Shown in pieces: positions 31,450 to 44,420 of a stretch of DNA of 64,000 nucleotides. Positions within the stretch are counted from its first letter, which is position 1; the number at the start of each line of letters is the position of its first letter. Under the pieces are notes generated by a model. It was not told where the DNA came from and did no database searches. It worked only from the letters and a program-made list of their open reading frames with translations. The position numbers and the translations under genes are program-made. Source of the DNA: Capsicum annuum (Eukaryota; Streptophyta; Magnoliopsida; Solanales; Solanaceae); NCBI RefSeq assembly GCF_002878395.1, contig NC_061118.1:3288910-3352909 (forward strand), given 5' to 3'.

Positions 31450-32402
31450 GCTTGAGCCGGACAACATCCCCAGTATTGAGCATTAGAGATTACTAAACCC
31501 TCCTATGCAAGAAGTGATGAAGAAGGAGATAATTAAATGGTTAGACACTGGGGTGGTTTTCCCTTCTGCAGACAGTAGATAGGTTAGCTCAATTCAATGT
31601 ATACCAAAGAAAGGGGGGGATCACATTGGATCCAAATAAAAAGAATAATTTAGTACCAATAAGGCCAGTTACTAGATAAAGAGAATTCATGGATTACAGA
31701 AAGCTAAACAAGTGGACTCAAAAAGACCACTTTCAGATGTCATTCATGGATCAGATGTTGGACAAATTTTCCAGCCGGGGTTGGTATTGTTTTTGTGATG
31801 GGTACTATGGATACAATCAAATCATGATTGCTCACGAGGATCAATAAAAGACTACCTTTACTTCCCCCTATGGGAACTTTGCATTCGAGAGGATGTTGTT
31901 CAGATTCAATGCACCTAAAACCTTTTAGAGATATATGTTGTCTATATTCTATGACAAGGTGAAAGATACGATTGAGGTATTAATGGGTCAATTTTTAATT
32001 ATTGGAGATTCATTTGATGATTGCCTAACACATCCATCCAGTGTACTGCGTATATGTGAAGAATGTAATTTGGTGCTAAATTATGAAAAATGTCACTTCA
32101 TAGTAAGAGAAGCTATAGTGTTAGGGAATAAGATCTCCAAATATGGCATTGGGGCAGACAAAGAGAAGATAGAGGTGATTGTGAAATTTCCTCCTCCAGT
32201 ATCAGTAAAAGGTATACGGAGTTTTTTAGGATATGTCGATTTCCATAAAAGATTCATCAATGACTTCTCTAAAATTGTATCCCTACTATGCAAACTTTTA
32301 GGGAAGGAGTTGAAGTTTGTGTTTAATAATATGTGTATCAAGTATTTCAAATACCTAAAGGAGAGGTCGATTTTGACTTCTGTTATTGTGTTACTGGACT
32401 AG
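31450..32402 (+). pseudogene. Athila-like reverse transcriptase without catalytic aspartates
   Basis: RT motifs in order: MKKEIIKWLDTGVVFP (31518-31563), IQCIPKKGG, FMDYRKLNKWTQKDHF (31687-31734), WYCFCDGYYGYNQIMI (31783-31830), TTFTSPYGNFAFERM (31852-31896), then the ORF 31935-32402. At the place of the YxDD box this copy reads VLMGQF (about 31979-31996), so both catalytic aspartates are missing. The following KCHFIV and RSFLGYVDFHKRFI segments are normal. Stops interrupt the first half. Confidence 0.85.
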
Positions 32403-32790
32403 TTTGCACATTTTGACATAATATGTGATGCAAGCATAGTGGCCTCGAGTGCTGTCCTTATCCAAATAAGAGAGAAGATCTTGTATCCCATCTATTATAC
32501 AAGCAAATCCCTAAACACTACACAAAAAAATTACACGGTTATAAAGCAGGAGATACTTGCGGTGGTTTTTGCTTTTGAGAAATTTAGGTCCTACTTGATT
32601 GGGACCAAGGTGATTGGCCATACTGACCATGCACCATTAAGGTAATTGATGATGGAAAAAGATGCTAAACCTCGATTGATTTGTTGTGTACTCTTGCTGC
32701 AAGAGCTTGATTTTAAGGTCAAACACCAAAAAGGGAATGACAATCAAGTTGCAAACCACTTATCCAGACTTGAAGAAGAGACAATTTAGA
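32403..32790 (+). pseudogene. Athila-like RNase H
   Basis: FDIICDAS (about 32410-32433), the 32439-32645 ORF with YPIYYTSKSLNTTQKNYTV, KQEILAVVFAFEKFRSYL and TDHAPLR, and the closing QKGNDNQVANHLSRLEE (about 32730-32780) are all present. TAA after LR (32643) and a TAG near 32789 interrupt or end it. Confidence 0.85.
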
Positions 32791-32869
32791 AACTAAGGAA
32801 TAATCTTGAGATAGATGATTATTTTTAAGATGATCGTGTGCTAGCAACATCTTATGATATGATTCCCTT

Positions 32870-33560
32870 GCTTACTAATTTTGCCAATAACTTGGCAAGT
32901 TATCTCATTCTTGAATATTTATTCTCCCAGTTGCAATGGAGATTTATGTATGAGGTAAGGAAATTGTTCTCTATAATCTAAAAGGATGCTCATGATTTTA
33001 CACAAACCTGAGACCAATGCCAGCGTCAAGGTAATATTTTTTGACGCCATGAACTCTCTATGATACCTATCTTTGAGTTGGAGTTATTTAATGTGAGGGG
33101 AATTGATTTAATATGTACATATTTGAGTTCGTATGGCATGACGTACATTCTGGTAGTAGTTGACCATGTATAAAAATGGTTGTAGGCTGTTGCACTTCCA
33201 GACACGAAGGCAGAAGTGTCACTATTTTTCTAAAGAGAAACATCTTCTCCAAATTTGGTTTTTACTTTTACAATTAGTTGTTCAAGGGCATACTTGATAG
33301 ATATAGTGCAAGGAATAGGGTGGAAAAACCCTATAATCTATAGACTAGCGGCCAAGTAGAAGTCACTAATAGATAAATAAAGTCCATACTGGTAAAAACT
33401 TTGAATACCACTATGACTGACTGGTTTAAAAAGCTAGATGATGCATTGTGGGCCTACCAAATAGCTTATAAAACTCCCATAGGTGCATATCCATATTGGC
33501 TTATTTATGGAAAAGCATGTGACTTACCGATTCAGTTGGGGGTGGGGCTGCTTGTAGGTC
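32870..33560 (+). pseudogene. Athila-like integrase, truncated
   Basis: Decayed core text from about 33100 (GIDLICTYLSSYGMTYILV, VVDHV) is followed by [20 protein letters not shown] and [20 protein letters not shown] at 33410-33532. The C-terminal part found in the antisense sister element (41690-42200) is missing, and unrelated hydrophobic text follows (33540-33685). Confidence 0.8.
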
Positions 33561-33685
33561 TCAATGTCCTCCTGAGGTTTTTTTTCATCGTGCCTTTTTT
33601 CCCAATAGTTTTTCCTAGTAGAGCTATCATGTTTAGTTGTGTTGTGTTTTTTTTCGTGATGTTTTGTGTAATTAGGAGATTTTGA

Positions 33686-34960
33686 GTATTTAGGGCAGTA
33701 GTTAGATTTTTACTGATTTTTAATACCCCTAAGAATTATGATGTTTTAGAACTGTGATTGATGTACATGTGTGTGAACTCTATGGATCTTGTTATGGCAT
33801 TAGTAGTAGGGAAATGATAACCATTTGTTGATAATTTCATGAACTAAATCGGCTGTAGTTGGTACTAATGACTCTTTGCTATGTATGTGTGAGATGCTAC
33901 CTAGTTCCATTTGTATGTTAAATTAAAAACTTGCTTGGTTAGTCTTTCTTAGGTTGAAGGAAAGTCAATTAGGAAATGATTATTGGTCATGTTTTAATTT
34001 TAGTCCACCTTTAGCCTAAATGGCATGCCATATCCAAATTATATACTTTGATCCCTGTTTTGAGACTTATATCCTATTTTTTTTTGTTATACCTTTCACC
34101 TTTCCATTTGTGTTACAATTTACATATTTTGGCTCTATTCCTCCTTGGACAGTATTCACCTCAACACCGGTAAAAAGTTTAAGCTGAGGGTGTCTATCAT
34201 TGGGGTGTATAGTATAAAGCTGGTATGAAGAAGTGTAAAATAAGAGAAAATGTTAGTATGGATGGGTGTGGAAAAACTGTGAAAATAGTGAAAAAAGGAA
34301 GAATAAAAGGCCACACTCAACCTGAATATGCAATAAATAAATAAAAGGGAGAAATAAGGTGGACTAAAAGACAATTGGCTAATTAGTGAGACCCTAAAAG
34401 TTATTCTAGTGTCAAGGAGACTAAGTCATTTTAAATGTCCATATCTATCAAAGCAGGTCATAAGCCTACATTACATGACGATAAAGCCCTATAGTGATCC
34501 TGACTTAACTATCTAAATTCTAAGGTAAAGAAAATAATGGCAAGCCTATGGTATTTGACGTTCCTCGACAAGAAATTCTTTGCTAAGTGTGAGTGTCTCT
34601 TCACTATCCTTATATAGACATGTATGATTTCTTTTGAGAGAGTGGTATATTCTTATTGTGAGGGCACTTGAGTCATGTTGCTATCTATATGCTTGTTTAG
34701 GTTTGTGTAAGTTGTACATATGAGTGGTTTTCTATTGCGAATAAAGTTTCCATACCTTGATTCCCTTGTGTCTCATTATTGTGCTCCATATTCTTACACA
34801 GTTGGTTTTGAAAAGTGATATTGGATGGGATGTTGCTCTATGAACTAAATGTTCTGACTGACTACCTTGAATAACTTAGATTCTCCTAATTAAGCGTGTT
34901 TAATATTTATGTGTTTTATTTTCTTGAGGACATGCAAACATTCTAAGTTGAGGGTGTTCA
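33686..34960 (+). other. Athila-like 3' untranslated region
   Basis: No coding signal is seen. The phrase 'aagctgagggtgtct' near 34180 echoes the polypurine tract used before the 3' LTR (34945-34960), as in the sister element. No env-like ORF is visible; the minus-strand ORF at 34156-34374 is a shadow. Confidence 0.6.
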
Positions 34961-36464
34961 TGTGCAATAGAAATATAGCACTTTCGACACTTAAAACGAG
35001 GAAAATATGCAAGTTTTTGAGGACTTTTTGTTAGATTTGATTTGTTTTGGGTATGTTTTGCAGGAAACCATGTTTTGAATGATATGTTCGTGAAAAAGAT
35101 AAAGAAAGGTGCTTTTGGTTACTTTTGGAGAAATTATGGATAACTGGGATGTTTTCTAGCTTGATAGTTATTAATACATGTTGAGATTAAAAGAAGAGCT
35201 GAAAAACTGACTCCCAACACTTACAAAGTCAACATGTGGTCGGAAGAAGGACCTACGGACCACATGTACAGAAAGTAGGTGCCACAAAGTCAAAATCTCG
35301 AGAGATGAACATTGTAGGAACTTTTCTTTTGCTACCTGCACTGGCTACCTGCACCCTGTACTAGGCCGCAGGTAGTACCTGCACCCTGCCAGACCGCAAG
35401 TACAGGAAGCGGGTGGCCACCGACTTAGTTTTCTCCTATTTCATTGGGGCTTAGTTTTTAAATCAAAATATGTTTCAAAGTGTTAAAATTGTCAACTCAA
35501 AGATATATGAGAGATAGAGTGTCAACAATTTTAACACATAGAAACATATTTTGATTTCAAGATCCATCTTTGATCTTTGGATTTCTTTGTATTGACTTTG
35601 CTTTATTATTTAGTTTATAGTTGTGGATTTACTTTCATCTTATCACTTTGATTTCATCTTTACTTTCCAACTTGAATGTTATCTATTCATTCACAATTAT
35701 GAGCGGCAAAAATGCATAGCTAGGGTTATGGAAACCCTGGCAAATTGACAAAGTAGGGGAAGTGCGATTGTTTATAGGAAACTAATACCAAAGTCATACA
35801 TTGCTTTATCTTCATTATAATAGTCCCCTTAGCAATTGCAAACATTAGGATCACCCCTAGATATTACTACTTGCTCTAATAACGGGTTAGTAACTAGGAA
35901 AATATAATGACAACAGTAATATGTGGAGTTAATAGTCGATCCGTTTCAGCACAATGATATATGTGAATGATTATTAGCCTTAATCTAATAACTTGAGACT
36001 CAAAATGTGATATTTAACTGGGACCAGGGTAAGGGTTAGTAACGTAATATCCGAGACTCAATAGATATAGGGTTAGTAACGCAATACTCTGAGACTCAAT
36101 AGGTATAGGGTGAAATATTCCTCCTCATCCAAAGAACTGTAGGAGGTACATAACTTATCAGTTCAACATGCAAGGTATTAGGTTGGTTAAACAACGCACT
36201 ATAAACGTACAAAGTTGAGATGCCAGGGGGAACACAATCCTAGTGTTCACCAAAATCTAATTTCAACCAGAGTTAATATTGTTACTTTCTCGAGATTTCT
36301 ACAAGCAAATCTCCTCATTTACTTTCCAGTACTACCTGTAGACTACAAGTACTAATAATTGCAAACCATGTTTTCCTTTAGGATTCGACCCCAACCTTAG
36401 TTGGGTTACTATATCTTGATAGCAACCGTATCATCACCTAAAAGGAGGTGTTGCTTGGACGTCA
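34961..36464 (+). repeat. 3' LTR of the sense Athila-like element
   Basis: This is a copy of 27366-28869 with the same order of words and many substitutions and small indels, ending near 'gacgtca'. The hairpin phrase 'gacctacggaccacatgt' lies near 35252. The divergence indicates an old insertion. Confidence 0.8.
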
Positions 36465-38249
36465 TAACCAGTAAATCATACATATGACATAATGATTTAG
36501 GCAATACTTGCAACGTCTTTCATCATAATCAACAAGTACCAAGGTTCCTTAATATTTCCTCAAAAGTAAATTCACTAGGCATCCAATAAGAGTATAAAGG
36601 TTTCAATATAACTATTCATCGATCTTGGCTTAAGCTAGGTCAAAGATCCCACTTCTAAATCCCCGAAATACATTATAAGTAAAATTCTATCCCGGAATAT
36701 GATAAGATATCTAAACGCAGTTGAAGATGTATAGCACGCCACAATTTACCCTAAGGTAGACATTTTTCTCAAACAGTTTAACTAAGTCAAATTGAAGCTA
36801 AGGCAACCTTCAATAGTCTAAACAACTAAGGCCAACCAACCCTAAGAACGAGTAACTTGAGAATTTTACTAAATATTGAGCAATCTAAGAAATTCTTATG
36901 TAAAACATGAGTGCTGAAGTTCAATCATCCTAAGGCAAAAGAAATCAAGTCAAGTGTTTTAACTCTATGGGAACAAAATAACCTAAATGGTCCAACTAGC
37001 CCAAGTCATGCATTCCATCACCCCAACATCTACACCCATCCCAAATACAACACAATACCATATGAGTACTATGATATATCTCAATCTAACAAGGGATAAC
37101 CTAACATACCTATATGGCAATGGATGCTCAATAACCTGCTAAATCGCCGATTTTACCTTTCGAGAAGCCTTCTCAAGATGCCAAGCTATCAAAAGCACAT
37201 CTTACTTATCAATACAACAATATTGTTACCCATACTACATTATTGTGCTTCAGGTCCAAAAATCATACCAAAACTCATATGGATCCCACTTATGGAATAG
37301 CATTTGTCAAACCAACTCAATGTAATATAGAGCTCAAGGAATCATTACCTTCAGAAATGGGTGAAAACCAAGCTAAATAGTGTCTAAACAAGACCTCAAG
37401 ATTTTAGTCTTTTCGGGAAGAAATCAAGAAATTTAACCAAGAAAAGAGTGAATTCTTACCTCAAATCGAAAGATAATCTCAAAAATAAATAATAATCTAG
37501 CTCCAAAGTCACCAACAAATCTCAATTTTAAGATATCACACTATTTAGTATTTATATTCAGAAGAAAAGGGTGAGAAATGGGGTTTATTTATACCCATAC
37601 TAGGTACTCGGGTCCTACTATCGCAGACCCAGACTGCCTATTAAACCACTTTAGGGCTGCACAAGCGATTTACGATCGTACTACTTTCTCAGCCAGGTGT
37701 ACCTCAATTACCTTCCTTGGTTTGCGATTGCAGCTACACTAGATGATAGCTGAACTTGGCAAATTTTCTAAGTTTCTGTCAAGCCCTCGGGATTTGCCTA
37801 TAATCCTGCATAGGAAAATGAACTATGTTACAATACAAAATTCGACATTTTAGACTCAATAAAGCGGTCGTATTTTCCATCTGAGGTTGTTTTAACCAAC
37901 AGTGGATCCCATGCCCATATTTTATTTTCTTAACTTTTCGACAATATATTGAAATAAGCTTGGGTGCCTCATGACCCAAACAAAAGTTATACCTAGCCTA
38001 AAATCAACATTTCGGAGCTATGCACACATTTAAAATTTGCATATAAGATCATTTTGCTAAAGTTTTTTCCTGGTGGTCAATTGGAACCACCAAAGACTTT
38101 AAAAAAAAATTGGCTCTGAAAACCAAATGAACTACCCGGTGACCAAACTGTCAGTTCATGCAAGTCATAAATGGCTTGGAGCAACTAGTGAAAAGGTCTA
38201 ATGGCAAAAACAAGGGGAAATATGGAAAATAACCTGAAGGGTCATTACA
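36465..38249 (-). repeat. antisense gypsy LTR, upper part
   Basis: On the minus strand the repeat begins TGTAATGACCCTTCAGG (ending at 38249), a common start of solanaceous gypsy LTRs. Antisense integrase follows beyond it, so this is a 3' LTR. Text continues down to 36465 and, across the Athila-like insertion, seems to resume below 27365. No coding content is seen; ORFs at 36911-37099 and 37779-37979 have no domains. Confidence 0.6.
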
Positions 38250-39055
38250 ATATCTACTACTAAAGGAACTTCTTTCTCGAAAGTTAAAGATTATGATATA
38301 CCTAATGTTTTTAACATGCGATGATATTGCATTTTCATCTCACGCTCGAACTCCTAAGTGCCCTCTTACACTAGACTGTGTCTCCACTAAACCTTAACTA
38401 CAAGAATCTCTCTAGTGTGTAACCTCCTGACATTATTAGGAAAAATGAGTATAGGCTCCACAACAAAGGTCAAATGCTCATCAAAGTGGACTAAGTCCCA
38501 TCTAAGCAGATGAGATGGATTAAAAGATATTTGTACAACACAGAGACATGGAAAATTGGATAAAACAACTGTAAAATCTAGAGGTAGAGCTAAATCATAA
38601 GCTACGTTAACAACGCCATGAAGAATCTCAAATTGTCCAATATATCTTGGGCAGAGCTTGCCCTTCCTCCAATACCTCATCACACCATTCATGGGAGATA
38701 CATAGAAGAAAACACAGTCACTAACTTCAAATTTCATGGCATGAAGCCTATAATCTGCACAGGCCTTTCGCCTACTCTGAGATGTTCTTTACCTATCCTA
38801 AATCACCTTGACCCTATCCAACATCTTCTAAAGCAAATTGGTACAATGGATCCTAACTTAGGAAGCTCAAACAATAGCTGGAGAACGACGTCTACTACAA
38901 TATAAAGCCACAAAAGGCGCTATCTCATTACTTGAATGATAGCTGTTATTATATGCAAACTTTGTCAAGGCTAAGTGCTGCACCACTTGCCTCTAAAATC
39001 CATAACACATGCATGTAGCCTATCCTCAAGAACATGAATAATCCACTTTGACTTA
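38250..39055 (-). pseudogene. Ty3/gypsy integrase C-terminal part, antisense
   Basis: The minus-strand ORF 38387-38737 reads MKFEVSDCVFFYVSPMNGVM, then RYIGQFEILHGVVNVAYDLA, a standard integrase C-terminus of the Tekay/Del type. Above it, to 39055, decayed integrase core text continues (FAYNNSYHSS- and PLLWLYI-like pieces). The core is cut at 39055 by the antisense Athila-like element and resumes at about 58117. Confidence 0.85.
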
Positions 39056-40160
39056 TGATCACCGCCTAAACTATACCTCCAACTCAAAGATAAAACAATT
39101 GTTGTCAATTAAAGTAACAAATCTAGGTTAGGGTCATACCCATAGGGAAGACATGTATTTAAATCTCTATCTTGTTGAACTCAATAGATAGAACTGAAAG
39201 TAAATAGGGGGTTTGTTGTAATAATCTCGAACAAGTAACAAAATTTAAATTTTTTCGTAATCTGTCAAATTTTTAGTGATATGCTAGGAAGGATCTTAAT
39301 GTTTACAACCGCTAAGACATCTATTAAACTAAAGATAATACAACACTTGCAAGAATACTAGTTTAGAACAACTTTGTACTTCTCGTACTTTAACAATATG
39401 CAAGGGTTCCCACAACCCTAGCTAAAGGATTTAGCCGCTCATGTTTGTGAAATGATCAATGAAATTATTAATTGAAGACATCCAATCAATATCACAATAA
39501 TAACTTAATAAAAATCAACGTCTATAACTGAATTGTCAACAAAAATCAAGATCAAAGTAATCCCAAGATCAAAATCCAAATCTTAGGATGAAATATATTT
39601 TTGTTACTGTTAAGAGTTCGTAAACTAACTACAAAATGTCAAAAGGGTATTAATAGGATAAAAGGAAACCCACAAAATCAAAACCTGAATAAAAAAGAAT
39701 AATTATGGTTGGTGGCCACTTACTGGGGTCACCTACGGACGGTAAGTACTACCTATGGACCGTAGGTGGTCATTGGTAAGTTGTAGACCTCCTGCATAGC
39801 TCCTGATACTCTCTAGACGTGTCCCTCTAAAAATTACTAAGGTCACCTATGGATCGTAGGTGGAACCTATGGACCATAGGTGGCCTTGGTAAGTGATAGG
39901 TTCTTCATTTTCCTACTTCTAAGCCTCTCGACTTGAAGTTCTGACAACTACTTTTGTTACCTACGCTCAGTAAGTGCCACTTATGCCCAGAGGTACTTCA
40001 GTAAGTTGCCTATAACTTTCATCCTTTTCTTCTATTTAGCATCAAAAACTCCATTTCCTACAAAACATACATAAAACACATCATATCTGACAAAATAACC
40101 TAAGAAACTAGCATATTTTCACAATTTTAAGCGTCGAAAGTATTCTAAATTCGTAGCACA
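39056..40160 (-). repeat. 3' LTR of the antisense Athila-like element
   Basis: It begins TGATCACCGCC and ends GTAGCACA. It carries several copies of the imperfect palindrome 'acctatggaccataggt' (39728-39895). Compared with the 5' LTR it lacks about 310 bp, near 39275. The sense-strand start is TGTGCTACG, as in the sister element. Confidence 0.8.
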
Positions 40161-41685
40161 TCAACACCCTAAACTTAAAACATTTACATGTCCACAAGAA
40201 ACACAACACAATAAAATAAAAACACTACCCTAACAAGAAGAATCCAAGCTATCCAAGTCAATCATCACTTTAAGATAAGCTCATTACCCCCATCTATATC
40301 AACACTTTAAAACTAACTGTGTGTATACATGAAGAACAATAATGTGACACAAAGGAATCCAGCAACGGCAATTACATTAGAAACAAACTACCATACAAAT
40401 ATACAAGTTACACTCTCCAAACAAGTAAGCAGCTAATAATATAATGCATGTGACCTCACAATAAAGAAGTCTCACTTACTCATATGAAATAATGAATGTC
40501 CATGCAGGTATGGTCAAGAGACACTCCCCCTCAAAATAGAAGTTCCACAAATGTGCATCAAATACCATGGGATTTCCCTTAATTTCTTTACCTAAGTTTT
40601 CAGGCAGTAAAGTTAGGATCACTATAAGAATTTATTCGCTTATAATGTAGGCTAGGGGGATGGTTTAGTACATATGAATATATCAAGTGACTAAGACTCC
40701 TTGGCACTACAGTCACTTTGGAGAACAACACTTTAACAATTTTATTTTTATTCCACCCTTATTTCTCTTTTTTATTCATTAATGCAAGTCAAGTTAGGTG
40801 TTGTTTATATTATTCATTCTTTTTCTTTTTTTTTCACATATTTTTTTTCTCTTTTTGTTATACCACATCCATCCTTACTATCTTTTCTCTTATTTTACTC
40901 TTCTTCATACCCAATTTACATTACCTATACCTATGATATCCACCCTCAACTTAGGTGATTACCTGAGTTGATGTGCACAATATCCAATCAGGACAAAGGC
41001 TAAAACAGGATTATTTTAACATAAATGGGAAGGTGAAAGGTGTAACAAATAAAATATGCTACAAGTCGCAAAAATTGGGATCAAGGGATACTTATTCAGA
41101 CACAGGAGGTCATGTTTGGTAAAAGTCAACTAGCAAAAAAAGGCCTGTGATGTTTTCCTAACCTACTATTCTAGAACCTAGGCATGATTAACCAGTCATG
41201 TTCTAGATTTAATATACAAAGAGAACTAAGTATCATCTCACACTCACATGGCGCGGGGTCATATCACAAGATACTCCTATTTGGTTTATGCACTTGTTAG
41301 CAATGATTATCATATCCTTAATCCTAATGCCATAAAAAGATCCATAATGGTCAAACATCTGTACATTCACACAGTTCTAAAGACAAATAATTTGAGGGGT
41401 ATCAGTTTTACTCAAAATCAACCAAAAACATGCCAACTTCCCTAGATACTAAAAAATCTCCTAATTACACAAAAACACACTATATGAAATAAAACACAAT
41501 ACGGCACAAATTTAACATAGACATGTAATTTCTACAACCATACCACACCAATACAAAAACAAGCATGAAAACAAAACCCTTAGTGGCTAGATATACGCTA
41601 CCGTCAACTAAAAGACAACAAAGAAAAGAGGAAATACCTGGGATACGCTAAACGTCCATGTCATGATCTAATAGAAGTTATCTTA
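40161..41685 (-). other. 3' untranslated part of the antisense Athila-like element
   Basis: A purine tract on the minus strand ('aagtttagggtgttga', about 40161-40176) lies directly before the 3' LTR. The rest is noncoding; the plus-strand ORFs at 40718-40936 and 41248-41445 are shadows. No env-like ORF is seen. Confidence 0.6.
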
Positions 41686-41689
41686 GGAT

Positions 41690-42910
41690 GCCTCCTAGGG
41701 TACCCTCAACTGCTTATGGTACTCAGACTTCGCCAAAGTCAACATCAACACACACTTTTACTTCCTTAAGGTTTCCCATGTAGTGCTTTACTTGCTGCCC
41801 ATTTACTTTGAATGGAACTTCACCATGATGCTTCATTTCTAAAGGAATATATGGGAATACCCAAACCACAGTAAATCACCTATACAACCTAGAATTTAGC
41901 TTGCTAGGAAATATGTGAATTCTCAAATTATACAATAATGCGAAATCACCAAGCTCAAACTCTTTTTTTCCATCTTTTTATCATGCCACAACTTCATTTT
42001 TCTTTTGTGTATGAAAAAACTCCCCTAAGCATGGACTTAGAATTTATCAACTTATTTAGCCTTCTCAATATCGATCTTTCTGCATCGCACCACTAAAAAT
42101 TTAGCCTTTTTAATGCCCATAATGCCTTAGGCTTGGGTTTGGTCGACAAGTGGCCTGCTTTTCTATATACAATATGATATAGGGAGGAACCTATAGGAGT
42201 CTTATAAGTTGTTTGGTAGGCCTACAATGTATCATCCAGCTTTCTAGACCAGTCAGACCTATTAACATTCATAGTCTTCGCCAATACGGACTTGATCTCT
42301 CTATTAGAGACCTAAACTTGCCGACTTGTCTGAGCATGGTAAGGTATTTCCACCTTATGTCATACACCATATTTATCAAGAAGGCCTTAAAAAGATAGTT
42401 GAAAAAGTGAGACCCATAATCACTAATAATTGCATATGGAGAGAGAAATCATGAAAAATATTTGTCTTCAGAAATAGGATGACTCTTCTACCTTTATTAT
42501 TTGGAAGCGGAACCACCTCCACTCATTTCAAAACATAGTCAACGTCTACAAAAAATATCCTTCATGAATAAGAGCTCACGAACTTACACATGAAGTCAAT
42601 AACCCATATATAAAACAACTCTAGCTCTAAGATAGGTGTCATGAGGAGTCCATGGAGTCGTGAACTATTTTCCTGACGCTGACATTGGTCATAGGCATAT
42701 GAAAAATTATAAGCATCCATATAATTTTTTGGCCTGTAAAACCTACACTGTATGTAGGTTGTGCGAGTACTACTATGATGGCCCCAAACTTGTGATGAAT
42801 GGCAAGCTTCAAGAATGTTCGTTATCTCTAACTCAGGGATACACCTCAGAACAACAACATCTGCACAAAAACTGAAACCATATGGTTCATCCCAATTAAG
42901 ATTCCTCATC
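41690..42910 (-). pseudogene. Athila-like integrase, antisense
   Basis: The N-terminal zinc-binding part is in ORF 42562-42909 (CIPELEITNILEACHSSQVWGH, with HSS and C-x-x-C-like YDQCQ). Core text follows at lower coordinates, and the C-terminal segment with FKVNGQQVKHYMGNLKEVKV is at about 41740-41815. Frameshifts and stops are numerous. Confidence 0.82.
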
Positions 42911-43089
42911 TAATGCATAAATTAGTTGTGTTGTTGGAAAGAAAAGTCTTATGGGATAAGATCACTTTCGAAATAGTTTTCTAAATTAGCAAACTAGGAG
43001 ATTAAGTCTTGCGATGTTGCCAATACCTGCTCATCTGGAAAAGTATCATCTATTTTAAGTTCATTCCTTATTTCTAAATTGCCTTCTCC

Positions 43090-43490
43090 TCAAGCCTAGA
43101 CAAGTGATTTGAACCTTAGTTTTTGATGCATTTCTTGTCCTTCACCTCAAATTCAAATTCTTCCAGCAAGAGAACCCAACCAATTTCCACTTGGCATCTT
43201 TTTTGACATCATAGACCTCAAGGATGCATGGTTTGTTTGAACTATGACCTTGGTCCCAATCAAATAGGACCTAAATTTTTGAAGGCAAAAACCACTACAA
43301 AAAACTCTTGGTCTGTTGCTGTATATTTCTTCTTTGTTAGGTTTAAAGCCTAGATAGCATAATAAATTATATGAAAGATATTCTCTCTCCATTTGTCTAG
43401 GATAGCACCCAAGACCACTCCACTTGCATCATACATGACCTCAAATGGTGCAGGCCAATCAAGGGACATATTGATTGGAGCTGAAATTAA
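43090..43490 (-). pseudogene. Athila-like RNase H, antisense
   Basis: ORF 43153-43392 contains LQKFRSYLIGTKVIVQTNHA, matching the same part of the sister element (FEKFRSYLIGTKVIGHTDHA). The catalytic D of TDH is N here. Upstream (43400-43490) a CDASG-like segment is readable in decayed form. Confidence 0.8.
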
Positions 43491-43494
43491 TCAC

Positions 43495-44420
43495 TCCTTA
43501 AGGCACTTAAATGCATAGAGGCATGCATCATCTAACAAAAATTTCACCTTTTTCTCTAAAAGTTTTCATAAAGGATTTCAAATCTTTGAGAAGTAATTGA
43601 TTAACCTTCTATAAAAGCCCGCATAACCCAAAAGCTTCGTATACCTTTGATTGAGACTGGTGGTAGCTCTTTAGTTACCTCAATCATTGTTTTTTTCACC
43701 TTAATACCCTATGTGGAGATTTTGTGCCCAAGAAAAATACCTTTTTTTACCATAAAATGGCATTTTCCCCAATTCAACACCAAGTTGCATTCTTTATATC
43801 TCTATAGTGCGCTAACCAGATAGGCCAAAAAATCCTTAAAGGAGTCTTCAACTACTAAAAATCATCTATGATGACCTCGATTGTGTCCTTCACCATATAA
43901 AAAAATATAAACATCATGCATCACTTAAAGGTGGAAGGAGCATTACATAATCCAAAATGGCATCCTCTTGAATGCAAAAATCCCATTAGGGTAAGTAAAT
44001 ATCATCTTTTCTTGGTCCTTAAGAGAAATAGTTATTTGATAGTACCCTGTGTACTTATCAAGATAACAATACCAATCCCAACCTTCTAGTCTATCAAGTA
44101 TTTGTTGGATAAAAGGCATAGGGAAGTGGCACGTTTGGGTACAAGTATTTAGCTTCCTATTGTCTATGTAAACTCTCAAACCGACGATTAATTTCATGGG
44201 TACCAGTTCATTCTTTTCATTGGGAACTACTTTAATTCTACCCATTTTTGGCACACATTGAACTACGCTAACCCTATTGCTATTTGCAATGAGGTAAACC
44301 ACTCTGATATCTAACAACTTGATAATTTCTTTCATTACAAACTCCTACATGAGAGGGTTCAATCTATGCTAATGCTTAATATTAGGGACACATTCTGGCT
44401 TAAGCTTTATTTTGTGAATA
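43495..44420 (-). pseudogene. Athila-like reverse transcriptase, antisense
   Basis: ORF 43943-44335 carries MKEIIKLLDIRVVYLIANS, LRVYIDNRKLNTCTQTCHFP, LDRLEGWDWYCYLDKYTGYY and MIFTYPNGIFAFKRMPF, RT motifs in order. The IDDF box is readable at about 43850-43870, so unlike the sister copy it keeps the catalytic aspartates. Frames are broken on both sides. Confidence 0.85.

Larger units (their letters stand above)
27366..36464 (+). mobile_element. Athila-like Ty3/gypsy retrotransposon, sense strand
   Basis: Matching direct repeats of about 1.5 kb start at 27366 and 34961 (both 'tgtgc(t/a)atag'). Between them lie a degenerate Asp-tRNA-type primer site, then gag, protease, RT, RNase H and a truncated integrase, all decayed. 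A purine-rich tract ('aagttgagggtgttca') directly precedes the 3' LTR. The LTR copies are clearly diverged, so the insertion is old. No convincing 5-bp target duplication was found. No env-like ORF is seen in the 1.3 kb after integrase. Confidence 0.85.

Noticed and set aside
34156..34374. Minus-strand ORF rich in Phe/Ser/Tyr in the Athila 3' region
   Set aside because: It is the complement of purine-rich noncoding DNA with no recognisable domain.
33686..34960. Env-like gene of the Athila element
   Set aside because: No open frame or transmembrane-bearing ORF of useful length is seen.
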